This document shows positions 1 through 10,713 of a stretch of DNA of 64,000 bases, piece by piece. The stretch lies in NCBI GenBank assembly GCA_029298735.1, contig JANSLP010000130.1:1-64000 (forward strand), in the 5' to 3' direction. Position numbers and translations under genes: made by a program. The notes below the pieces were generated by a model. It worked only from the letters and a program-made list of their open reading frames with translations, did no database searches and was not told the DNA's origin. How positions within the stretch are numbered: position 1 is the stretch's first letter; each line of letters begins with the position of its first letter. The DNA is from Ophiostoma sp. CBS 140.51 (lineage: Eukaryota > Ascomycota > Sordariomycetes > Ophiostomatales > Ophiostomataceae).

Positions 1-1219
1 ACTCGGCTCTGCTGTACAGACGAGACCAGTATATATAGGAGGGGTTGGCCAAAACAAGAGCACAAGGTAAGAAAATAAAGCCCATAGAAAGAAAGACGTC
101 ATAATGCGATTTACGAGATGACTTTACCATTAAATTAAAACCCTTTGACAGATAAAAAAGTTCTTGCACATGCGTTACTCTCATGTTCGGTTTTAATTTG
201 CTGACAGCTCGGCCGTAGGTTTTTCATGTTGAGATGTCTGGCTTACACAGAACATCTCACAATCGCCCCTTTTGACTTTCTTCGCTTTTGTTTCTGGATT
301 TCAAATTCCAACAAAAAAAGCACTATGATCTTATCCTCGGCTTCACCGCGATCTCGTAAACCGAGAAGATGCTACAAAAGGCTACAATAGGCGATTGGCG
401 AATTTTGTTATTTCCCTGTTCTTTTTTCGGCGGTTATCACCTCGGAGCCTAGTGTTTCCCTTTGAGGCAATCGATGGCTGGCGGAGATGTTTTGGACTTC
501 TTACGGAACCCTTTGTCGGAGTTCTTCACCAAAAAGACTGCCCAAACTAGGAAGTTTTCGGCGGAGATGCCGGAGACAGAAATTACCTGATTTGGACTTG
601 GAGGCGGACATAAGCACGGAAGGACCCTGAAAGACAGGGTGAGAACTCTCTCTCAACAGCTGTAACGCCGATGCCCACGCAATGCATCGAGAAAGTGGCA
701 TTCCGGCCAAGCTAAGCCCGGAGCCAGTGAACGACCGTTTGTAGTCCGGACTCTGAGCTGCGTGTTACGTCAACGAAGGGAGATTTTTGTTACAGCTAAG
801 CATAGCAAACACGCTCTTTTTCCACGTTGTATTCCGGCACCTCGTACGGAGTTATCCAGGCAGTAATACGAGGTATTGCTGGATTCGGAGAGTGGGAAGA
901 GAAAGCTCGGGACCATGAAAAGCTCCGAGCATTGACAGTATTGATAGTATTGACAAGCAGAGTGGAAAGTTGAACTGAGGAGAAGTCTAAAGATTCTACA
1001 TCGGAGTATCGGAGGTTCAGGGTCGCCGCCTAGCCATTGTGTGTGAACAGATGTACTCTATACTACTGGCCCCAACAGCTCCATGGCAGCGTACCAGTGG
1101 TATCAGGCCGGAGCTCCAACCTGACTAACTGCGAAGCTACCATGGACAAGAAGAAAGTAGAAAGCATGTTGGTCGACGAGAAGGGATCAGAGCCTTCCTG
1201 ATGGAGGCCAGCCTTTTTG
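1..1219. other. Intergenic / upstream region, no gene seen
   Basis: No ORF with convincing composition on either strand; a 69-codon minus ORF at 501-710 is not supported. The stretch contains many CGG/CCG triplets between about 440 and 1100, including one direct CGG-N5-CGG pair at 1002-1012, and a TATATA string near 30-37. It is the upstream region of the NmrA-like gene, so some of it is probably promoter (inference). Confidence 0.5.
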
Positions 1220-1228
1220 TATATAAGG
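1220..1228 (+). promoter_or_regulatory. TATA-box candidate of the NmrA-like gene
   Basis: TATATAAGG lies about 190 nt before the ATG at 1416 and about 50 nt before an in-frame upstream ATG at 1278. It is the best match to a TATA element in this upstream region. Assignment rests on sequence and position alone. Confidence 0.45.
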
Positions 1229-1415
1229 GGGCATCATCTTCTTCGAATCTTTGACATTTTGTCTATCCATACATTCAATGCAAACACATATCACCATCTT
1301 CAACGCCTCTAACATCAAGAACTTCAATCGCTTTAATTTTTCCAAGCTCTCAAAGCTCCCTGAGCCCATCAACCCACGATTTCACCCAGCCAACCGACGC
1401 TTTATACACACCAAA

Positions 1416-2531
1416 ATGGCCGCCGTTCAGTACGCAAAGGACCAGCCTGCGGGCTTCAAGAACCAGATTGAGAAGGTCGCCATCGTTGGTGTAAGTGCTC
1501 TGCTCATGCAATTGTGCCACTGACCGACGACTACTAACGCAGTCTTCAAGGCCGCCGGTTACATTGGTAGCCACTTCACCCGCGAGCTCCTCAAGACCGG
1601 CAAGCACACGATTACCGCCCTCACCCGCGCCGACAGCAAGAACGTCATCCCCGAGGGCGTCCAGAAGGCTGTTGTCGACTATGATGACCACAGCAGCCTC
1701 GTCAAGGCCCTGACCGGCCAGGACTTTTTCATTGTCACGCTCTCTGTGCGTGCGCCCCGCGACCTCAGCGTCAAGCTCGCCGCCGCTGCTTCTGAGGCCG
1801 GTGTCAAGTGGATCATGCCCAACGCATACGGCCCCAACCCTCACAACAGTGCCATGTACGACGAGATGGGTTTTGGCCAGATGTTCCGCGGCCTCACGAG
1901 CAAGCTGCACGAGCTCAAGCTCAACCCCATTGTGCTGAGCTGCGGTTTCTGGTATGAGTTCAGCTTGGCTGGTGGTCTTGTTCGATACGGCTTCGACATT
2001 GCCAACCGCAAGTTCACCATCTTCGACAAGGGTGACGTCAAGATCTACACCAGCACGCTGCCCCAGTGCGGCCGCGGCGTTGCCGCGCTGCTGAGCCTGC
2101 CCGTTTTGCCCGAGGACGCGTCGAGCGATGTTACCAAGACACTGTCGCACTACACCGACCCCAAGTCGGCCTACATCCGCTCGTTCCACGTCAACCAGAA
2201 CGACATGTTTGCTAGCCTCAAGCGCGTGACGGGCACGACGGATGCCGACTGGACAATCACGACTGAGGCGTCGCAGGCGCGCTGGGCCAACGCCTCCAAG
2301 GCTCTGCAAAGCGGTGGCGGTGTCAGCCTGGACGGCGTGACGCCCCTGTCGGCGCATGAGGCCTTTGCCGTGGTCATGTACTCGCGCATCTTCTTCCCCG
2401 GCGGCGATGGCCTGACGGAGAAGGACATCTCCAACGTCGCGCTTGGCCTGCCCGACGAGGATCTGGATGAGTGGACCAAAGAGGCCGTGCGCCTGGTCGA
2501 GAGCGGTGAGCTGGCCAGCTACGGCCAGTAA
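1416..2531 (+). CDS. NmrA-like / isoflavone-reductase-like NAD(P)-binding oxidoreductase
   Basis: Exons 1416-1490 and 1551-2531 encode 351 aa; the 60-nt intron (GTAAGT...TTCAAG) restores the phase exactly. The junction builds the dinucleotide-binding motif VAIVG/AAGYIG (GxxGxxG, residues about 25-31), which fixes the acceptor at 1550 rather than the CAG at 1542. The rest has the layout of the NmrA-like/PCBER family of atypical short-chain dehydrogenases: Rossmann fold first, variable substrate domain after it. Such proteins are cytosolic NAD(P)H-dependent reductases or redox sensors; the substrate cannot be told from sequence. A TATA box lies at 1220. An in-frame ATG at 1278 would add 46 residues rich in Asn, Phe, Lys and Arg, so an alternative, possibly mitochondrial, form is conceivable. 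The gene converges with the promethin-like gene (3' ends 210 nt apart). The large antisense ORF over it is a codon-bias shadow. Confidence 0.85.
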
Positions 2532-2741
2532 GAGGTTACATAGTTTTGGTGCCAAGTTTGAATAGCATGTTGAATATGAACTCGTTGCATTAATGCTGTC
2601 GTACAAAATTGCGGGCATAAATGTGTAAAAAAAGAGCAAATAAAATGCACAGACAAGAAAAAAAAGTAAGAATGCACGCTGGACGCCATATCGTGTACAC
2701 ATAATGGAAGAAATCAAAGACCGGACAGAAGACCAGCTAGT

Positions 2742-3344
2742 TCATGGGGGCAGGCTTTCATGTAGAGAGACAACGGGCTTCGCCTTGTCGAGGCCAGTGC
2801 TGGCAAAGCTGTTGTACGCCTTGGCATCAAACGTTTTCGTGGCAGGAACGGGGTGCAGTGCGTAGGACGGCGGCTTTTCTGACTTGGTCAGGTAGGTTGA
2901 AGAAGAAGACGGCTTGTATGAAGCGCCCTTGCTGCTGTTTCCGCCAAACAAGGCCGGCAAGTCGAAGCCAGCTGCTGTGAGCACCCGTGTGCTCACAAAG
3001 TATGTCGCCACCGCCCACATGAAGAAGACCACGCTGAGCCCGGTTGCCACACACAAGGCGGGCACCAAGAACAGCAGGCCGACTCCCGACCAGAATAGGA
3101 AAATCGCCCAGAAGACGCTGAATGCGACCACTGCCCACAGCACCGCGTAGCCAACAAATGCTGCCAGGGGCACAGCGCAGAACGCGAGCCATGTCACAAC
3201 CAGACCGAAGAGCAGAGGCTGGTCACGGTATGCCACGGAGAACCAGCGGCGGAGGGCATGGGCACGTTCGCGGCCGAGGAGCGACTGGACAGCAGTGCTG
3301 CCGCGGTGGGCGAGGCCTGTGAGAATGTCGCGTAGCGTGTCCAT
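2742..3344 (-). CDS. Promethin/LDAF1-like membrane protein
   Basis: Single-exon gene of 200 aa if started at the Met beginning MDTLRDILTG. The reading frame is open further upstream to 3542, but that part has non-coding composition, so the downstream ATG is preferred. The middle (about residues 43-125) is a block of closely spaced hydrophobic segments with almost no loops; a polar Ser/Lys-rich tail follows. This layout, a hydrophobic hairpin cluster in a protein of about 200 residues, resembles the promethin/LDAF1 family, which works with seipin at ER sites of lipid droplet formation. The assignment is by architecture rather than by a diagnostic motif, so another small ER membrane family remains possible. 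It is convergent with the NmrA-like gene. Confidence 0.65.
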   Translation of the reverse strand: MDTLRDILTGLAHRGSTAVQSLLGRERAHALRRWFSVAYRDQPLLFGLVVTWLAFCAVPLAAFVGYAVLWAVVAFSVFWAIFLFWSGVGLLFLVPALCVATGLSVVFFMWAVATYFVSTRVLTAAGFDLPALFGGNSSKGASYKPSSSSTYLTKSEKPPSYALHPVPATKTFDAKAYNSFASTGLDKAKPVVSLHESLPP

Positions 3345-4213
3345 CAGGGACGAGGGAGGGGTTATCGGTGTAGGCTCGTGTTGAATGTACAAATCGAGTT
3401 TAAAGAGAACGATATCGCTTGACGATGACGTTGGCAAAGAAACGATGTACACGCCGGCGATTCGGTTGTTGCTGTTGTTGTTGAATGGTGATTTTGGTGA
3501 GATTTGTTGGTCAGATGCTGACGCGATTCTTTCCACTGGCATTCCAGGGCAGGGCCTGTTGTATTAATTAGAACGCGCCACCAAAGTGGGACGTAATCGA
3601 CGTTTTGGTTATCAGTCGAGCCTTATCGATAAGAATGACGTAAGTTCCAGCAGCTTGTCCGTTTGTGTAGGTTCCGACCGGCAGTTGCTTGCAGAACCTA
3701 TTATCAGCGTACTATTTCATCATCCTTTTCTTATGGCAGAAAGTGCTAATCGAAAGGAACACAGAGTAATCGGTGCGATGTGCATTGACACACCCGGACT
3801 GCCTCTACCTCATGGCCAACACAGCAGGGTCACATGATGAGTCTCGCAGGCCTTTCCAAAGGTCCGTCTTTTCACTGTTCAACCTCATGCATACCGTTCT
3901 CGGCCACGATATGCTCTGAATAAAATCGTTTGGTACCTGGGGAAAAGAGCCGAATTTTAGACTTTGGAGGGGTAAAACATTGGAGTATGTCTTTGACAAT
4001 CACGTGCCACCCTCAGTCTTCGTCCTTTTCATCGTTCATGCCTTCTTCCAACAAATGTACAAGCGCTCTGCTTTACTGTATGTGTCATGTCAAATCAATT
4101 TTCTCGATATAATTGCTACTGCCACCGCTACAATAAACTATGGACGAAATTAACAATGAACCATCCTACTCACAAATCTACTCACAGCCTACCTCCCTGT
4201 TTTCTCGCCCAAC
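3345..4213. other. Intergenic, divergent promoter region
   Basis: Lies between the starts of the promethin-like gene (-) and the orphan membrane protein (+). Short ORFs here (for example 3586-3837 +) lack coding character. The first 200 nt probably carry the 5' leader of the minus gene. Confidence 0.4.
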
Positions 4214-5371
4214 ATGTTGCGTTTAGCGGCATATCAGTTCTATCTTCTCATCCTTTTTCTTATTTACGCAACCCTCTGCATATTGGTATTCTGCTGCATA
4301 TTTCACTACTCCGAGCTCATAGTACATGTCTTCTTGGCTTCAATACTTTTTCTTGCGGGAGGTATGGTAACAGCTATCGTCTTGGCTTTATTAGCACTCG
4401 AAGATAACCAATCCAGCGACGCCCCCAGATCATCCTCGAAAATAACCCCGAGTACGACAAAGAAACAGGACAGCACACAGGACCTAAGGTCAATATCAAG
4501 ATCACCACTTGACCCAATTTACACCCCAATAACCATGCGTGGGCTGCTCTTCTCAGAAAACCCGGATGACAATAATCGAAATGGCGTGCTCGAAGAGACG
4601 CCGACCCCTACAGCTGATGAAGTGGAAGAGTCCGTTGCCAGCGCATTTGTTCATGCTTCTCGTCGGGTCTACGAGGCCACAGACGTTGCTACTGCGGTTT
4701 GCAACCGACTGGTGTGCCAGTGGTCCGGTCTCTCACTCGACGATGTTACCAAAAGAGTCCGCATCGCAGCATCTCGAGACCATGATCAGCCCCGCGATGG
4801 GCGAGACAGAATCGAACGAGAATCCGCGGTTTCTTTCGACGTGGTTATTGTGCGGCTTTTATCGGCAGCTGTACAACTCCATATGAGTGTTGTTGGCAAC
4901 CTGGCAGGGATGGCTATAGATGTACGTCCGCAGTCTGCCAAAAATGGCAAGCTGCTTCGTCTCTCTGCCTTAGATGCGACAATTGCCAACGAAACCAAGA
5001 GCCACAGCATCTTCCAGTTTGATCCAACATCTGCAAGCTGCAAGAACACACTAGTCAAATCTACCGTCTTCGCCGTATACACAAGAGGGGCTACATCAAC
5101 AACGGATATGTCCGTCTTGCAACGATCATTGCTCGCGGCAGAGAGCTCTCTCGTTGATATCAAGGACCACAGCTGCAAAATTGACAAAAAGATCAAATGC
5201 GTGTCTGGGAATATGAAGAGCCTTTCTAGGTTGCTTGTGCGTGACAAGCGCAACATAGCAACTATGACGAGCCACGCAACAGCAGCCAACATGCACAAGG
5301 TTTTTGAAGGCCAGTTGGGGCGGCAAAAGGAGGCTTTAGACGCGGTGCAAAATCTACTGGACATTGCATAA
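4214..5371 (+). CDS. Orphan protein with two N-terminal membrane segments; ends at a suspicious in-frame stop
   Basis: One open frame of 385 aa. Residues about 4-29 and 34-60 are two strongly hydrophobic segments. A polar Ser/Thr-rich linker follows, then a long soluble part with many charged residues and a helical, possibly coiled-coil end (about 310-385). I recognise no family and give no function. The TAA at 5369-5371 interrupts what looks like continuing coding sequence: the same frame stays open for 69 more codons (5372-5578) with protein-like composition. If TAA were CAA, the frame would run to a TAG at 5579 and give about 455 aa. A single C to T change in a CpA context would explain it, which is the change favoured by repeat-induced point mutation, but it could equally be an allele, an assembly error or the true end. 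Confidence 0.55.
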   Translation: MLRLAAYQFYLLILFLIYATLCILVFCCIFHYSELIVHVFLASILFLAGGMVTAIVLALLALEDNQSSDAPRSSSKITPSTTKKQDSTQDLRSISRSPLDPIYTPITMRGLLFSENPDDNNRNGVLEETPTPTADEVEESVASAFVHASRRVYEATDVATAVCNRLVCQWSGLSLDDVTKRVRIAASRDHDQPRDGRDRIERESAVSFDVVIVRLLSAAVQLHMSVVGNLAGMAIDVRPQSAKNGKLLRLSALDATIANETKSHSIFQFDPTSASCKNTLVKSTVFAVYTRGATSTTDMSVLQRSLLAAESSLVDIKDHSCKIDKKIKCVSGNMKSLSRLLVRDKRNIATMTSHATAANMHKVFEGQLGRQKEALDAVQNLLDIA

Positions 5372-5581
5372 TTACTGGCAGAAAAGAGGGAGTCGAGAAA
5401 GAAATGGTTAATTGGCGCATATCCAAGAGGTAGAAAGTCTCCAGAGTATTTGGACGGCTGCATGTGGCTACAAAAGGCTATGGATGCAACGAAACAGGCA
5501 CTGGCCGCCGTTAAGACTGTCGAAGGATACCGGATTCAAGCGATTGCACATACCCATATCTCTACGGCAGTTGGGAGATAG
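5372..5581 (+). other. In-frame continuation after the TAA of the orphan gene
   Basis: Reads without interruption in the same frame as 4214-5371 up to a TAG at 5579-5581. The translation is charged and helix-like (LLAEKRESRKKWLIGAY at the start, AVKTVEGYRIQAIAHTH near the end), unlike typical spacer translation. No good splice pair around the stop was found; a 37-nt GTGCAA...CAG option is too short. Confidence 0.4.
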
Positions 5582-6231
5582 TGCAGTGCCACAAAAGGAT
5601 ACTCAATTAGCGAATTGTTCCTCTTGAATACATTACATAACTTTGAGAAGATGAAACGGCGTAAATACGAAAACTGTTCCCTTGCAGAGGTGACGTCTAA
5701 TTCTGTGCCCCCGGAATGGCCCACTTATACCCGCCCGAAGTTCCCCATTCTTTAGTGCCATATCATTACCCACAACAGTCAAGATTACCTCAATCTCGAC
5801 TCTTTGCTCAACTCATATTGCTGAAGTCGGGGGAGTTTAATCGAGAAATAAATAAAATCTAGCATTAAGCTTAAGACTGCCGTCCGGTATCTTCAGACTA
5901 TTTTCAGAAGTGTCCGCCCCACCTCAAAATCAATCACAGAACTTTGGCGCCGTGCAGTGTGTGCGTCGTATGCGCATTGCGCCGTCTTATCCCGCGTCAG
6001 AGTGAGTGTCTTACGTCATGGTTGTCCACTAAAATAAGAGAGCCAGTCAATCCAGGCCTCGCGAAACCTCCCGATGATCCCGCACGTTTTGCCTGATCTG
6101 ATATGCGCGTGTCACACAAAATTCTTATCTGATCAGTATCTGATCTTTCCTCTGCTAATTTGACATTCATATGTGGTTGGAAGCCCACGATACATTGCGC
6201 AGCTGCCACGACACAGCAAGCCATCCCGATC
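5582..6231. other. Intergenic upstream of the mitochondrial carrier gene
   Basis: AT-rich spacer with no supportable ORF. It should contain the 3' end of the orphan transcript and the carrier promoter. Confidence 0.4.
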
Positions 6232-7507
6232 ATGGGCGACAACATTGCGCAGAACAAGGCCGACAACAGCAAACGCATCAATGACAGCACCCACAGAGAG
6301 ATCATGTTGGTATGCACACTGTCTTTTGAAAATGCATAAGAAGAAGGGCAACTGATAGGATCCTTCACCAAAACAGGCCGGCGCCTTTGCTGCATTCACA
6401 GTCGACCTACTGGTCTACCCATTGGACACAATCAAGACGCGAATGCAGAGCCGCGACTACATCAAGACGTATGCAGAAGCATCATCTACATCTTCAAAGC
6501 CCATAGCGACTGCAAAAGCTTTGAAGCGTGCCACTGTCCCATCTGCCTACGCCCTTCGCGGGCTCTACCAGGGCATTGGCACAGTTATCTTGGCCACTCT
6601 CCCTGCGTGTATGTATATCTCTACGACGGGTTCACTTTGTTGGTGTTTCTATCTCTAATAACGATCTCTAGCTGCTGTTTTCTTCACAACGTATGAATGG
6701 GCAAAGAAGATCGTTGGCCGTACGCTCCCAGCGGTGACAAATGGGATTTCTCCAGAGTCACAGCCCCCGGCAGCACTGGTTCACGCCCTCTCTTCAGGTA
6801 TGGCTGAGCTCGCATCGTGTCTTGTGCTCACTCCGGCCGAGGTCATTAAGCAGAATGCCCAGATGATCCAGAAGAGCAAGGGAAGCGGTGCATCCTCCGT
6901 ACCATATGCCAGTACGTCTATCCAGGCATTCCGAATGCTGGCTCATTCCGAGGGCGGCGCCGCGCGCCGGTTGCTTTCGGGCTATACCGCATTGGCTGCC
7001 CGAAACTTGCCATTTACAGCAATGCAGTTCCCCATGTTCGAGGCTATGCGTGTCCGTCTACGCAAGCGGTGGGCCAGCATGGATAGCAGGGACCCGACTA
7101 GCAGAAACCACCTCTTCTTCGTCGGTGCCGTCAACGGTCTCAGCGCGGGCACATCGGGTGCCATTGCCGCCGTTATTACTACACCATCAGACGTGGTAAA
7201 GACGCGCATGATGTTGTCGCCATATGAGGGTAACGATGGTAAGGCTGGAGAAATATCAGGGACCAAGGGCGACGCGGGCAACAAAGACGAGAAAAAACCA
7301 TCCACAAAAGGGAAGCGGTCGAGCGCTCCCCAGCTGGCTCGCCTTGTCTATCGGGAGCACGGTATCCGGGGCTTATTCCGAGGCGGTGCCTTCCGGGCGG
7401 GCTGGACATTTGTCGGTAGTGGGTTGTACCTGGGCACGTACGAGGTGGCCAAGGCGTATCTGCGTGGAGGCCGAGGGGAAGGTACGGATGGGAATAGGGA
7501 TCTCTAA
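6232..7507 (+). CDS. Mitochondrial carrier family protein (SAM-carrier-like)
   Basis: Exons 6232-6309, 6377-6608 and 6672-7507 encode 381 aa; the introns (67 and 63 nt, GTATGC and GTATGT donors) join in phase. Three repeats of the carrier signature Px[DE]xx[KR] are visible: PLDTIKTRMQ in exon 2, then TPAEVIKQNAQM and TPSDVVKTRMM in exon 3, each with paired membrane helices, as in the SLC25 inner-membrane exchangers. The contact-site sequence PAEVIKQ, the RNLPFTAMQFPMFE segment and the order of motifs resemble the S-adenosylmethionine carrier group (yeast Pet8, human SLC25A26) and its relatives such as Mme1, so SAM import is a reasonable but unproven guess. A Lys/Gly-rich insert of about 35 residues after the third signature faces the matrix side. 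The N-terminal 26 residues are polar and of unclear role. Confidence 0.8.
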
Positions 7508-9002
7508 AAAGCGAATGCTGTTCAACAATAGAAAGGCACAAAAGCAGGCCAGCCATATTTTGCACTCTCTGTAACATAACCAGTTGTCCCTCTTTGCCAA
7601 GCGATGCACACGGCGAGAGAGTTAGAAAACAATTGCAAATCTAAATTTCAAACAACAATTCTCAAAACAGCACAATCAGCTAACAGCCAAAGCGAAGGAT
7701 GCGCAATGTACAATGCACGTCGCATGTCGCTCAAACCCCTGCTTATCTTGCATCTTGCATGCTGTGCCTTCGTAGCGGTGAGTCCAGTCACAATTGTTGT
7801 GGATGATGAAGGTAAAATGTTAGCCAGGCAAAGCTGTTGCCAGTGCGAGTCCACTGCGGCCGCAATGTCATATTCCTACGGCGGTATTTGCCGCTGATGA
7901 TCAGAAACCGTAAACGGCAGGAGGAAAGGATCAGGACTTTCCAGTATCTTTGCTTTAAATAATAAAAATGAAAGCGAAAATAAGTACTGTACTCAAGATG
8001 AAGATACGAAAGGAATTGTTCTTCGTCGCAACCAACAGAAACTGTGCACGTGCATATAGTTGAAAGCATCGTTGGTTTTGTTGATTCTTTTACCTTTCCT
8101 TACCTCCTGCTTCTTTTTCTTTGCCTTCCATTGGGCAATTTCATTGTGAATGCGCCTGCAACACCGGCAGAGGCGATGGCATCAACCACAGAAACGATGG
8201 CGCGATTGGTTGCGTCTCGGCTCTTAGCGTTCGGGGCGTGTCAGCGTGTTAGTGCTCTGGATGGCGGGCAAAATAAAGAAATTGTCGACTTATTCGACAG
8301 CTAATGTTAGGCGCGAAAAAAAAAAAAAAAAAAGAATAGCATAGAAAATATTTTATTTTCTCTGTTATTTCGCCCTAAAAGCACACTATCTCGTGTATCT
8401 GTCTAGTCGGTCCTTCCTAGTTAGTATCGGGCAAAGTACTCTATGACTCTCTTCAGGTACCGTGCCGCCTTCGCAAGGCCGTCTCAAGGCTGTTTCTACA
8501 TCGAGACACAAAAGAACGGGCAGACCGCTATGGATGTCAACCATCCGACCTGCCGCGGGAAGGCACTCCCCTTTTCGTCCCTCCCCTTCCCTCGTCCCTT
8601 ATTTTAGCACCCGCGAGTGGCGGCATAAGGGGATAAAGCTCGCCATTTGGCGGGCGTATGTCAACAGTCCCGTGCTACTAAGACAGCGAGATGGCGAACA
8701 TGGTAGTTTGAGACGGTGTGAAAGAAAAAAAATTGGTGAAGGAATAGTAAAGAAGGGAAACAGTGAAGGGGAGAAGGTGCGCGAAGAAGGAAAGGGAAAT
8801 AAAGGGATACAACGTCAAGGACAATGTTCTTTTGGAATCATTCCTTCTCTCACCATCTCTCTCATAAGCATTTAGCTTTAACAAACTCTCGGCACGGAAC
8901 TGTTTTTCATTTTCCCAACCTTTTAAATATTTGTTCTGTCTCCCTCTCCGTCGTCATCATACTCCTTTAGACCCTTTTACTTCATCCGCCACTTCTGTAA
9001 AG
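7508..9002. other. Intergenic, 1.5 kb, no confirmed gene
   Basis: Holds an A18 run at 8316-8333 and several short ORFs. The only one worth noting is 7724-7897 (+), a 57-codon frame with a hydrophobic leader and four Cys residues near its end, which is listed as a weak finding. The CT-rich stretch just before 9003 looks like a fungal core promoter or leader. Confidence 0.4.
8316..8333 (+). repeat. A18 homopolymer
   Basis: Uninterrupted run of 18 adenines in a spacer between genes; slippage-prone. Confidence 0.9.
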
Positions 9003-9698
9003 ATGGCAACAACTGTGGCCTCCAGGCCTGCCATCGTGCCCACGCTCGTGGACAGCAACGACGAGAAGGCAGCGGCTGCTCTTGTCCATGCCCTTGAGAC
9101 AGAACCCACACCGTCGTCATCTCCGGTACCAACACAAACAGACTCATCCCGCTTTATCACCTTCTCACCCTACCCAGACCACCTTCTCGACATGGAGACA
9201 CTTGATCCCCAGACCCAGCTGCTCGCTCGTGCCCTTGGCGTCTTTGACAAGACCCGCGACGACTACGCCACGGCACCATATATCGAGTCGTTCAACTTCT
9301 CTGCCGTCATTGACGAGCTTCGCAGGCTAAGAGCAGCATCACCTTCAGCATCCTCATGGGAAAAGCGCGATTACTTTGTCGTCGCCTTCCGGTCGCAGAT
9401 CCCGCCTACCACCAACTATGGTGATCTCAGCAGCCTAGACAAGGCAGCTCACCGCGAGGCTACCGACAGCGGCGGCCTGTTGCGGTACTGGTTCCACCTT
9501 CCAGATGCCGACGGCCGGAACCTGGCCACTTGCCTCTGGCGGTCACCTGCAGATGCTCACAAGGCTGGCCATGGGCCCCAGCACCGCAAGGCAAGCTCAT
9601 CGGTGCGTTCACTGTACCGGGAGTGGCGCATCGAGCGCTACCGGCTTGTGATTGAAGACGACGTCAGGGACTGGGAGGTGATTGAGTGGAAGGATTGA
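9003..9698 (+). CDS. Conserved fungal protein, UPF0643-like
   Basis: Single exon, 231 aa. The ATG at 9003 is preferred over the upstream in-frame start at 8931 because the 24 extra residues are translated from a CT-rich leader. The body has features I associate with the uncharacterised fungal UPF0643 family: RFITFSPYPDHLLDMETL near residue 50, a central Arg-rich helix ending in the start of a short strand, YWFHLPDADGRNLATCLWRS around 160-180, and a Tyr/Arg-rich end closing with WEVIEWKD. No signal peptide or membrane segment is seen. Function is unknown; the family assignment is from memory of the pattern and needs a profile search. It lies on the same strand as its neighbours on both sides, with spacers of about 1 kb or more. 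Confidence 0.7.
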   Translation: MATTVASRPAIVPTLVDSNDEKAAAALVHALETEPTPSSSPVPTQTDSSRFITFSPYPDHLLDMETLDPQTQLLARALGVFDKTRDDYATAPYIESFNFSAVIDELRRLRAASPSASSWEKRDYFVVAFRSQIPPTTNYGDLSSLDKAAHREATDSGGLLRYWFHLPDADGRNLATCLWRSPADAHKAGHGPQHRKASSSVRSLYREWRIERYRLVIEDDVRDWEVIEWKD

Positions 9699-10713
9699 GT
9701 GACAGGTAAAGACGGGGGCATATAAGATGATTAGCAATTAGCAACGACTTATGAATAAACAAAACGTTGGACAAATATCGGTATATTCGAAACAAATGAG
9801 AAAGACAGAAATCGAGCACAGTAGAAGAACAGGAAAGTAAGACGTCAACAGGTTCAGAAAAGAGGGATGTCGTCCTTTTAAGCTCACCTTAAAACCCACA
9901 TGTCGTCAGAGCTTTCCCCAGACCGTGCCTGTGTCGAAATGTCGTCTTGCGTCCTGCGTTGCTCGTTTTGTCGTAGTGGTGGCCACCGGCGTGGGGGCCG
10001 CGAGTGGGATGAGTGCATTCGCAATTGCCAAACCCACACAGCCGGTGAACTCCTTTACCCTGTGACAAATCGCACAGGGCTTTGCATGCTCGCGTGGGAT
10101 AGCCAAAGAATTCTGCAGATTAAGCGGGAGCTGTGAACTAGTAGATACGGGGTTCTTGAGCTTCAAAAAAGTTTTGAGGACGTGCCAGAAGTTGAGATTG
10201 AAGGAAGGCGCGTTTGTGGCAGGCAGCTGTGTCTTTCCCCAACAAGTGTTAAAGCTTCGCTACCAGTCCAAAGCATATCTTCCGGGATGCAATGATCGTG
10301 ACTAGTGATTTTTATACCCCCTTCCCCCCCGACTGTACTGTAATTCCTCAAAGGCACCATCAAAGTGTGAAAATAAGATGCCCTCTGAATGGAATAACTG
10401 TATTTCTCAGAAGATCCTCGATGTTTTCCCACCATGGTGATTTGGCACCGAGGGCAGGCACTTGGGATGGAGAACGGACGCTAGTGCACTTTCAGGGCTA
10501 GATTAGGAAAGTGGGTCATCTAACACCCCGGTACAGGAATTCGATATTCAAGTAAGCGGCTCTCTGAACTTTTTTTTTCTTCCATCAAATTTTCTAATCT
10601 ATCGCGATAAAGCTTTATGGCGGCGTGCGACACAGCGATTCTGTGATATTTACAAACACCACACCAAACACATCTCGAAAGACAACCACCCGTACTTTCG
10701 AAAACATACAACC
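9699..10713. other. Intergenic upstream of RRP1
   Basis: No supportable ORF; short frames at 9900-10136 (+) and 10163-10435 (-) have non-coding composition. Confidence 0.4.

Noticed and set aside
1350..2717. 455-codon minus-strand ORF opposite the NmrA-like gene
   Set aside because: Antisense shadow; the plus strand gives a spliced protein with a GxxGxxG motif.
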